Source of the DNA: Rhizobium sp. RU33A
GTDB taxonomy: Bacteria > Pseudomonadota > Alphaproteobacteria > Rhizobiales > Rhizobiaceae
Reading direction: 5' to 3'
Assembly: GCF_900156055.1 (NCBI RefSeq)
Contig: NZ_FTMQ01000007.1
Span: 124,001-188,000 of the forward strand
DNA: 64,000 bases
Positions 23,071-31,000 of the stretch are shown one piece after another (the stretch's first letter is position 1; each line of letters opens with the position of its first letter). The notes beneath the pieces are model-generated. The model did not search any database. It was not told the DNA's origin and was given only the letters and a program-made list of their open reading frames with translations. A program made the translations under genes and the position numbers.

Positions 23071-24174
23071 TCAGATATTTTCGGCGACGCTTTCACCGGC
23101 GAGACGTTGTTCTTCTTCCCGCTCTTCCCGATTGTACTTGATCGAGGACCAGAGCGAGATGCCGATGAGTGCTGCGCCACCGAGACCGGTGATGACTTCC
23201 GGGATATGGAACAGCGTCTGGACATACATGATCACAGAGAGGATCAGGATGGCGTAGAAGGCGCCGTGTTCCAGATAGCGGTACTCTGCCAGGGTGCCCT
23301 TCTCGACCAACATGATGGTCATGGAGCGGACATACATGGCGCCGATGCCAAGACCGATCGCGATGATGAAGAGGTTCTGCGTCAGCGCGAAGGCGCCGAT
23401 AACGCCGTCGAAAGAGAAGCTGGCGTCGAGCACTTCAAGGTAGATGAAGGCGCCGAGACCGCCCTTGGCCGCTTCGCTCATGGTCTTCTGCGATGCATCC
23501 AACAGTCCACCCAGCACTTCAACAGCCAGGAAGGTCACGAGCCCGTAGATGGCGGAATACACGAAGGTCGTCGATTCCTCGCCTTCGAGCAGGTTGGAGA
23601 ACAGCAGGATCAGCAGGAGCACCAGCGCGATTTCGATGCCCTTGATGGAGGCCGAGCGTGCCAAGTGCTTCTCAAGCCACTCGATCCAGTGCACGTCCTT
23701 CTCATGGTTGAAGAAGTAGGTGAGGCCGACCATCATCAGGAAGGTGCCGCCGAAGGCCGCGATCGGAAGATGTGCGTCGTTCATGATGCGGGCGTATTCG
23801 GCTGGCTCGCGTGCTGCGAGGATGATCGCTTCGATCGGCCCGATCTGGGCGGCGATCACGACGATCAGCAGCGGGAAGACGATGCGCATGCCGAAGACGG
23901 CGATGATGATGCCCCAGGTCAGAAAGCGCTGCTGCCAGACGGGGGTCATGTCCTTGAGCTTGTTGGCGTTGACGATCGCATTGTCGAAGGACAGTGAGAT
24001 CTCAAGCACCGCCAGAACCGCGCAGATGAAGAAGACGGTCGCCATGCCGGCGATCGTGCCGGTCGACTGCCAACCGAGAACGCCGCCGAGAATGAGGCCG
24101 ATCGCCGTGACGATGAAGGCCCAGCGGAAGTAACCGAGAGTGGAATTGCCACCCGTTGCTGCTGCGGTGCTCAT
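23071..24174 (-). CDS. TerC-like integral membrane protein (DUF475)
   Basis: A 367-residue membrane protein with about nine helices in the DUF475 branch of the TerC superfamily. Typical stretches are ISLSFDNAIVNANKLKDM (about residues 49-66) and LDASFSFDGVIGAFALT (about 225-241); each has an Asp-Asn/Asp-Gly pair inside the membrane, as seen in TerC-type metal transporters and metallation factors. Relatives are linked to tellurite resistance and to manganese export or metallation of exoenzymes. The start at 24174 follows GGAGG; the upstream extension to 24255 is unlikely. It has no tellurite genes nearby. Confidence 0.87.
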   Translation of the reverse strand: MSTAAATGGNSTLGYFRWAFIVTAIGLILGGVLGWQSTGTIAGMATVFFICAVLAVLEISLSFDNAIVNANKLKDMTPVWQQRFLTWGIIIAVFGMRIVFPLLIVVIAAQIGPIEAIILAAREPAEYARIMNDAHLPIAAFGGTFLMMVGLTYFFNHEKDVHWIEWLEKHLARSASIKGIEIALVLLLILLFSNLLEGEESTTFVYSAIYGLVTFLAVEVLGGLLDASQKTMSEAAKGGLGAFIYLEVLDASFSFDGVIGAFALTQNLFIIAIGLGIGAMYVRSMTIMLVEKGTLAEYRYLEHGAFYAILILSVIMYVQTLFHIPEVITGLGGAALIGISLWSSIKYNREEREEEQRLAGESVAENI

Positions 24175-24509
24175 GTGCGGTCCTCCAGGTGGGAGGACAC
24201 AGAAATGGTGGAGATGCGAGGCGTCCTGCACGCCTTCGCATAAAGCATGATCCAAGTGTTCATTGTTCTAGAATCCGCCGGCTGAAATTGCTGGCGGTAC
24301 CGACATCACGAGAGCGCCGTAAACTCTCGCCAGAGGGGCCCGGCACCAGGTTTGGGCGCGATGATGCTGAAATCACGACGCCTCACATTCTTGTTAACGA
24401 ACATTGGTCCGACGTCAAGATTTAAGGCGGAGAGGGCGGAATAGTTGATCGTATAAAGCATTGGCGATGGCTTCCCGACCAGCGTTGAAGCAAGAGGAGC
24501 AAGGCTCAA
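24175..24509. other. Intergenic region upstream of DUF475, no gene
   Basis: This 335-bp stretch separates the divergent DUF475 and DUF1810 genes. It holds two small hairpins: GGCGT-CCTGC-ACGCC at 24221-24235 and CGAGAG...CTCTCG at about 24310-24329. I looked for a yybP-ykoY manganese riboswitch, common before TerC genes, and could not find its conserved core. No convincing small ORF was seen. Confidence 0.5.
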
Positions 24510-24950
24510 ATGGCTGAAGATCATCCTCTCGTCGACTTGGAGTGCTTCGTCGAAGCGCAGCGTGAAACTCACGCACAAGCGCTTCGGGAATTACAGGGCG
24601 GCGGCAAGCGCAGTCACTGGATGTGGTTCGTCTTTCCGCAGTTGGAGGGGTTGGGCCGATCGCCGATTGCCCAGCGATTTGCCTTAAGGTCGCTTCATGA
24701 GGCGCGTGCCTATCTCGCGCATCCTATCCTCGGAGAGCGCCTGCGGATGGTCACCCGGGCCGTATTGGCGCATCCGGACCGGAGCCTGTTGGAGATTTTC
24801 GGTCAACCCGACGACATGAAGTTTCGATCATCCATGACGCTGTTTGCGGCGGCTGCCGATATCGAAAGCGCTGCAATCTTCCGCGAGGCTCTCGACGTGT
24901 TCTGTGGCGGAGAACCTGATCCCATCACGTTGCAGCGTCTCGCGGGCTAG
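24510..24950 (+). CDS. DUF1810-family protein
   Basis: A 146-residue soluble protein with the DUF1810 pattern: VDLECFVEAQ near residues 8-17, an ALRELQGGGKRSHWMWFVFPQLEGLG segment (about 23-48) and HPILGERLRMVTRAVL (about 71-86), closing with FGQPDDMKFRSSMTLFAAA. The fold relates to the YbiA/NADAR-like ADP-ribose glycosidase group by common annotation, but the reaction is not established. AGGAG lies upstream of the ATG. It converges with the OsmC gene, whose stop overlaps its own by 4 bases. Confidence 0.85.
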   Translation: MAEDHPLVDLECFVEAQRETHAQALRELQGGGKRSHWMWFVFPQLEGLGRSPIAQRFALRSLHEARAYLAHPILGERLRMVTRAVLAHPDRSLLEIFGQPDDMKFRSSMTLFAAAADIESAAIFREALDVFCGGEPDPITLQRLAG

Positions 24951-25363
24951 GCGGAGTTGATGAACAAGGTGGGACGAACCGCCAGAGTGTTGCTGACAGT
25001 ACAGATCTCCTCGGCGCGATGCGCAATCTTTGCCTGATCGTGCGGATCTAGAGTGTTCTGGAACGTCATCGTTACGGAGAGAGAGACAAAACGTGAGGGC
25101 TCGTCCGAGGCCTTCTCTCCGGTCACTTCGACCCGCAGACCCTCGAAATCATCCCCAAAGCCCAGTTCGCGCGCCGCAATCCGCGCGCTCATGCTCATGC
25201 ATGCGGCAAGCGAGGCCAAGAGGAGGTCGAGTGGATTGAAGCCGGCCTGCGTGGGTCCGGTGACGATTTCGAGCTGACCACCGGTTGCGGATCTGATGAC
25301 GGGATAACCCCGTCGCCCCAATGTGGCTGTCGCGCCGATCGGGCGGCTTCGCAGATCTGCCAT
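24947..25363 (-). CDS. OsmC-family peroxiredoxin-like protein
   Basis: A 138-residue OsmC/Ohr-fold protein. FNPLDLLLASLAACMSMSARIAA (about residues 44-66) carries the first conserved cysteine in the usual AxxLASCxxM-like context. The second redox cysteine may be in RAEEICTVSNTL near residue 122. Such proteins reduce organic hydroperoxides. ATG 25363 is preceded by GGGGA and is chosen over upstream TTG/ATG options (25384, 25375). It converges with DUF1810. Confidence 0.82.
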   Translation of the reverse strand: MADLRSRPIGATATLGRRGYPVIRSATGGQLEIVTGPTQAGFNPLDLLLASLAACMSMSARIAARELGFGDDFEGLRVEVTGEKASDEPSRFVSLSVTMTFQNTLDPHDQAKIAHRAEEICTVSNTLAVRPTLFINSA

Positions 25364-25424
25364 TCCGGTCCCCATTCTGTTCAAATTTGAGAATAGGGAC
25401 CGATGGATGGCGCGACAAGCTATG

Positions 25425-25826
25425 TCAGATGCTGTTGCCGATGCGCGCCGTGCCGGTTTGGCCGTTGTCGCGGATCCACTTGAGGCGCTTGTCGCCCGTG
25501 CGGATCAGCTCGAAGCACATGGGCGCCCCCTTGTACCAGCTGGTGAACTGCTGACAGAGGCGATCGCCATTGATCCACCAGCGTCCCTTGTCATTGGGCT
25601 TGGCAAACCGGCCAAGGCCGAGGGCTTCGCCCGAGCCGTCCACCTGACCGTTGGGACGATAATTCAGCGGGAATTCTCCGCCCAAGGGAACGGCAAGATA
25701 GATCCTCTTGCCGATGATTTCATCCTTGATGGCGGATGCGGTGAAGCGCTCGTTGGCCATCGCCGCCGGGGCGATGAACGCAATCGTCAGGAGCGTGATC
25801 AGTCCGGCACGCATGCTGCTGGTCAT
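25425..25826 (-). CDS. Small secreted protein (DUF995-like)
   Basis: A 133-residue protein with a Sec signal peptide (MRAGLITLLTIAFIAPAAMA, cleaved near residue 24) and a compact periplasmic domain. The mature part has NYRPNGQVDGSG, GRWWINGDRLCQQFTSWYKGAPMCFEL (two cysteines that may pair) and a C-terminal RDNGQTGTARI. The glycine/tryptophan pattern is like that of the DUF995 proteins common in rhizobia; I am not certain of the family. GGGAG lies 9 bases before the ATG. It follows the pbpC gene on the same strand by 86 bp. Confidence 0.72.
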   Translation of the reverse strand: MTSSMRAGLITLLTIAFIAPAAMANERFTASAIKDEIIGKRIYLAVPLGGEFPLNYRPNGQVDGSGEALGLGRFAKPNDKGRWWINGDRLCQQFTSWYKGAPMCFELIRTGDKRLKWIRDNGQTGTARIGNSI

Positions 25827-25912
25827 AACGAAGATCTCCCGTTCAAATGGGTTAACGGGATCATCTACGCGAGCCATCCTGCGGCGGATCACGCATGGCT
25901 GCGACAGGCGTG

Positions 25913-28000
25913 TCAATTCCGGACGAAGACATTCACCGAGGCGGCTCGCCCTTCCGCATCGATCACGGTCAGGGTCGATTGCCCGATGCCTTCAGGATGC
26001 CATTCGCCGGTTCTGCGGCGCGTGGATTCACGCATCGGCTTACCATCGACAAGCCACCGAAAGGGCGCGCGTCCGGCTTGCATCTTCATGACGACGGGCA
26101 ACACCTTGCCATCGGGTCCCTTGCCGCGCTCGAGAACAGAGCCTTCCAGCGGGTAGACGATCTGGGGCGGCCGCTCGCGTGCAGAGACGGAGATCAGGCC
26201 GTTGGCGTTGACCGAGAAGCGGCGAAGCGATTGCGGCAGGTCCGATGCCGCGATGCGGTTCGCACCTGTCGGGGCTCGGGGCAGGGGCGTTCCGGCAAGG
26301 CCGGATTTGGCAAAGGCTTCGAAGAGGATCGGAGCTGCCGTCTGATAGCCCGATATGCCAGGGACGGCTGCATTGTCCGGGCGCCCGATCCAGACGCCGA
26401 GCACATAACGACCGTCATAGCCGACCGACCAGGCGTCACGGTAGCCGTAGCTGGTGCCTGTCTTGTAGGCGATCCCGGCGGGCGGGCTTCCGGTTGGCGG
26501 CAGGACGTCGCCGAGGACGTCGGCGACCGTCCAGGCGGCTGTGGGTTCGAAGAGGGGCTGTTCGTCGATCAGTTCGGCCAAGTCGCGGATGCCATCCCCC
26601 AGCCGGACCGGCTGTTCGCGGTTTGCGAGACCGCTGTAAAGCTGCACGAGATCCTTCAGCGTAATCCCGGCTCCGCCAAGCGCGATTGCCAATCCCGGCG
26701 CCTCGTTCGGCGGGAGCTTCAGCGTCACACCGGCGCGGCGCAGGCGCACCATCAGGCGGGAGGGGCCGACGGCATCGAGAAGACGCACGGCCGGGACGTT
26801 CAGCGACAGCTGTAGCGCCTGGCGGATGCTGACATCCCCCTGATACTGCATGTCGAAATTCTTCGGGCGATAGCCGAAGAAGTCGGCCGGGCGATCTTCG
26901 ACAATCGTTTCCTGCGCCACCAGCCCCTGCTCGAAGGCAAGGCCATAGATGAAGGGCTTCAGCGCCGAGCCCGGCGAGCGCTCGGCGCGCGTCATGTCGA
27001 TCCAGCCCGAGCGGGAGGCATCGAAGTAATTGGCTGCCCCGACTTCGGCGACAATCTCGCCGGTGGTGGCATCGGCCATCAGCAAAGCGAGCGAGACCTT
27101 GGGATCGAGGTTGCGGCCTGCTTCGAGCGCCAATCTTTCTAGGGCCTCCTGCACAGGCCGCAGGATGGTGGTCTGGTGGGTGCCGGTCTCGGGTGCCTTG
27201 CGCCGTGCGGCTTCGGCGAGATGTGGGGCAAGCGCTGGCAACTGCCTGCGCATAGACGGGAGGGATGCGTTCAGCGCGAGCTCGACCTCCGCCTTGTCGA
27301 CGACTTCGGCCTCGCGAGCGCGTTCCAGAACCCGCTTGCGCGCTTCGTGTGCGTTGTCGCGGAATCGGTCTGGGCGACGCTTTTCCGGCAGTTGCGGCAG
27401 GGCGACCAGCAGAGCGGCCTCGGCGGTCGACAGCCGCTTCGGCTCCTTGCCAAACCAGGCGAGGCTTGCTGCGCGCACCCCTTCCAAGTTTCCGCCATAA
27501 GGGGCGTGGGTGAGATAGAGGTTGAGGATCTCGGTCTTCGACAGCCGCCGTTCCAACTGGATCGCGCGGGCGATCTGAATAAGTTTGGCGGTCAGTGATC
27601 GCTCGCGACGAGGCTCTATCAGGCGGGCGACCTGCATGGAGAGGGTGGAGGCGCCCGAAACGATGCGGCCGTTAACGGCCAGTTGCCAGGCGGCACGTCC
27701 CAGCGCCATGAGGTCAACGCCGTGATGGTCCGCGTAGCGCCTGTCCTCATAGGCGATCAGCATGCGGATGAGAGCAGGGTCGACGTCATCGACTGTTGTT
27801 TCTAAGCGCCAGAGGCCTTCTTTCGTGGCAAAGGCACGCAAGAGCTGGCCGTCGCGATCGAGAATTTCGGTCGAGATCTCGCGCGCTTCCTCGAGCGGCG
27901 GAGGGTAGTTGCTGTCTGCCCAATCCAGCGCAGCGAGCGAGGCAGTGGCCGTGATGGCAGCCACCCCCAAGCTTATGCCGATGCGCCTCAGGCGGCCCAT
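25913..28000 (-). CDS. pbpC: Penicillin-binding protein 1C (transglycosylase/transpeptidase)
   Basis: A 695-residue class A PBP of the 1C type. After an N-terminal membrane anchor (about residues 9-27), the GT51 transglycosylase domain contains AYEDRRY (catalytic Glu85) and GASTLSMQVARL (about 117-128). The transpeptidase domain has SPGSALKP with Ser345 and Lys348 as the SxxK, an SLN triad member (LQLSLNVPAV) and KTGTSYGYRDAW near 510. The C-terminal BiPBP domain (about 610-695) is present. Its ATG overlaps the stop of the alpha-2-macroglobulin gene (TGATG), the same pairing as in E. coli (yfhM-pbpC), where the two are thought to act together in the periplasm after wall damage. Confidence 0.93.
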   Translation of the reverse strand: MGRLRRIGISLGVAAITATASLAALDWADSNYPPPLEEAREISTEILDRDGQLLRAFATKEGLWRLETTVDDVDPALIRMLIAYEDRRYADHHGVDLMALGRAAWQLAVNGRIVSGASTLSMQVARLIEPRRERSLTAKLIQIARAIQLERRLSKTEILNLYLTHAPYGGNLEGVRAASLAWFGKEPKRLSTAEAALLVALPQLPEKRRPDRFRDNAHEARKRVLERAREAEVVDKAEVELALNASLPSMRRQLPALAPHLAEAARRKAPETGTHQTTILRPVQEALERLALEAGRNLDPKVSLALLMADATTGEIVAEVGAANYFDASRSGWIDMTRAERSPGSALKPFIYGLAFEQGLVAQETIVEDRPADFFGYRPKNFDMQYQGDVSIRQALQLSLNVPAVRLLDAVGPSRLMVRLRRAGVTLKLPPNEAPGLAIALGGAGITLKDLVQLYSGLANREQPVRLGDGIRDLAELIDEQPLFEPTAAWTVADVLGDVLPPTGSPPAGIAYKTGTSYGYRDAWSVGYDGRYVLGVWIGRPDNAAVPGISGYQTAAPILFEAFAKSGLAGTPLPRAPTGANRIAASDLPQSLRRFSVNANGLISVSARERPPQIVYPLEGSVLERGKGPDGKVLPVVMKMQAGRAPFRWLVDGKPMRESTRRRTGEWHPEGIGQSTLTVIDAEGRAASVNVFVRN

Positions 28001-31000
28001 CAGGGTGCCGTCGAGACCGTCATCGCAGCGGCTGCCGTGCGCGCGGACAGCTGCGGACGATACATGTCTTCGACGTTTGCGGCCGGCAGGTCGTAGGTAC
28101 CAGGCGTGACGGCGCGGACGACGTAAGCCAGCGTGATCGTACCGTTTTCGCTCTCGCCTCGGTTGATCGCGGCGACAAAACGATCGCTGCGGAATTCCAG
28201 GTGTGCGGTCTCCGTCTGGCCGATCCAGTCGAAGTTGGCGAGCGCCGCGCTGTCGACCAGGCTCGGATTGTCGATCTCGAAACCGGCCGGTAGCAGATCG
28301 GTCACAAGAAGCTGGGCCGGCCAGTCATCCGCTTCCGTCACCTCCAGCACCACAACATAGCGTTCGTTCTGGATGACCTCGGTGATGTTGGCCTCTTCGC
28401 CGGTCAGGCTGTAGTAGGTCTTGCTGATCTCGAAGCCTTCGCCGCCGGCTGCCGGAGGCAGGGCCGGGGCTGCGACCGTGGTAACCGCAGCGCTGACGGG
28501 ATCAAGGCCGGTGTTGGTCAGCGTCAGCGGCGCCTCGAGGAGCGCGTCGCCCAGGATCGTGGCGGCATATGCGCCGGTCTTTTCGGCACCATTGACGTCA
28601 AGCTTCAGCCCCTCGTCATCCTGCTGGAGCGCGCGGGCGGCGAGCAGCATCCAGGTCTGTTCCTGGGTGCTGAGCGTTTGCTTGGCCTTCCACTCATCGG
28701 CCACGACCTTTGCCAGTATCGGAACGACAGGCGGTACCGGGCGGCTTTCGGCAGCGAGCGCCAGAACGCCGGCTGCATCGCGAAGCGCCGAGCCATAGTC
28801 GGAGCGGGAGAAGCTGACCGGCGTCAGGCGGGCCTGTTCGCTCATGCCGGCCGCATCGAGGAAGACGGCGTTGGCTCGTTCGCTGTCACCGTAGAGCGAC
28901 AATGCCGCTGCCAGATGCGCTTTCGACAGGGGGGTCGGGAAGTCGCCCAGCATCGTGTCCGCGTAGTAGCGAAGGTCACTCAGCGAGGCCTTGCGGCTGC
29001 GAGACAGCACGTAGAGCGCATAGGCGATCTCGTTGCCGCGTGTGCGGATGTCGTTGTCATAGGCGATGCGGTTCTGCAGGTTCTGCAAGGCCTGGACCAG
29101 AGCTTCCTCCGGCACGTCGAAGGTCTGTTCGCGGGCGCGGGTCAGGAAGTCGGTGACATAGGCGTCGAGCCAGAGGCTTTCGGAACCCGGTGCCCAGAGG
29201 CCAAAGGAGCCACTCGACGATTGATAGGCCAGCACGCGCAGGATGCCGTCCTGGACGCGCTTGTTGATTGACTCGTCCTCCGGCAGGCCGGAAAGCTTGG
29301 CCAGTTCATCAAAGTATAGAAGCGGCAGGGCGCGGCTGGTGGTCTGCTCGGCGCAGCCATAGGGATAGCGGTCGAGTGCCATCAGCAGGCCCGGAATGTC
29401 GAGGCCATCGGCGCGAGCGACATTGAGGCTGACCGAGGCTCCCTGGAGCAGGCTGTCGGCGAGCAGGTCGCCATCCACGGTCAGGCTCTTGCCGGGTGCC
29501 AGCGTAATGACCTGGCGTTCGGTGATCGGCAGCGTTGCCGGGCGTACGGGAAGATCGAGAGACTGGGCAATGGCTATGCCGTCGGCGCCGGAGAGAGCAA
29601 TGTCGATGGCGCCCTCGCCGGGCGTGTTGGCAGTGAGCGGCAGCGTGACGGTGGTAGCTTCGCCTGCGGTCAGTGCGACCTCCTGGCTTTCTGCGCCACC
29701 GACGCTGACGGGACCGTTGCCGGTCACGGCCAGCGTGTAGGTGCCGGATGGAGCGTCCGTCGCGGCGATGTCCAGACGAAGACTGCTTTCGTCTTCAGGC
29801 GCGAGGAATTTCGGCAGGCTCGCCGTCACGACGATCGGATCTCGGATGATCACGTCCGCCTCGCTGTGGCCGACGCCGGTCTTCGACCAGGCCCAAGCCA
29901 TCACACGGGCGGTGCCGTTGAATTGCGGGATGTCGAAGGAGACCATCGCCTTGCCTTCAGCATCGAGCTTCACCGCACCGGAGAAGAAAGCCACGAGCTT
30001 TTCGCGCGGCGGATTACCTTGCAGGGCGACCTGGCCGCCGTCACCACCGGTGCGCAGGCGTCCGGTTGCGCCCAGCGAGCCATCGATCAGACGGCCATAG
30101 AGGTCGCGCAGTTCGAGGCCGAGGCGGCGCTGGCCGAAGTAGTAGCTTTCGGGATCGGGTGTCTCATAGCGGGTGAGGTTGAGAATGCCGACATCGACGG
30201 CGGCGACCATCACATAGGCCTCCTCGCCGATGCCTGCGCCGGTCACTTCCACCGGGATTTCCAGCGGCTGGCGGGGCAGGGTCTTTTCCGGTGGCGAAAG
30301 CTTGATGGCAAGCTTGTCGGCACCCGGATCGACGGCGAGCCAGGCAATGCCGATCGCACGCGCCGGCATACGGCTTTCCTCGGCGTCACCCGGACGGAAA
30401 AGGGTTGTCGTCACATAGGCGCCGGCGCCGAAATCCGCAGTAACTGGAATTTCGATTTCCGTGCCGGTGGCTGGTACCTCGGCAACCTGCGTCGAGATCA
30501 GGGTATCCGTGCCCGAGGTGACGATGACCTGGCCTGCGAAGCGCGGCGAGATCATGAGCTTTGCGGTGTCGCCGACCTGGTAAGCCGGCTTGTCGAGGCC
30601 AATCTCGAGTGCGTCTGGGGTTTCGGTAGAGCTTGCAGCGACGAACCAGCCGGCATCGAAGTCGGTGCTGGTGACGGCGCCGCCCTGTTCGACTTCGAGG
30701 CGGTGGCTGCCCCAGGTGACGGGCACCGAAAGCGGTGTACCATCGGCTGCAATGTCGATCGTACCATCGGCCACGAGCTTGGTCGTGGTGATTGGCTCAT
30801 AACGCCAGGAGGAACCATCGCGGTACCACTGATAGTTCCGCTCGAGTTTGATCAGCTTCCAGCTCGCACCGGCCAAGGCCTGACGCTCGCCATTGGGGCC
30901 GAGGGCGATCAGGTTGAAGGCGGCATTGGTGTTTTCGGAGACCTCGCCTTCGAATTCCGGCTTGATGCCGATCATGGGTCCATCAGGCGTCACAGGTAGG

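Noticed and set aside
24175..24509. yybP-ykoY manganese riboswitch before the TerC-like gene
   Set aside because: Searched for the conserved core because TerC genes often have one; it was not found.
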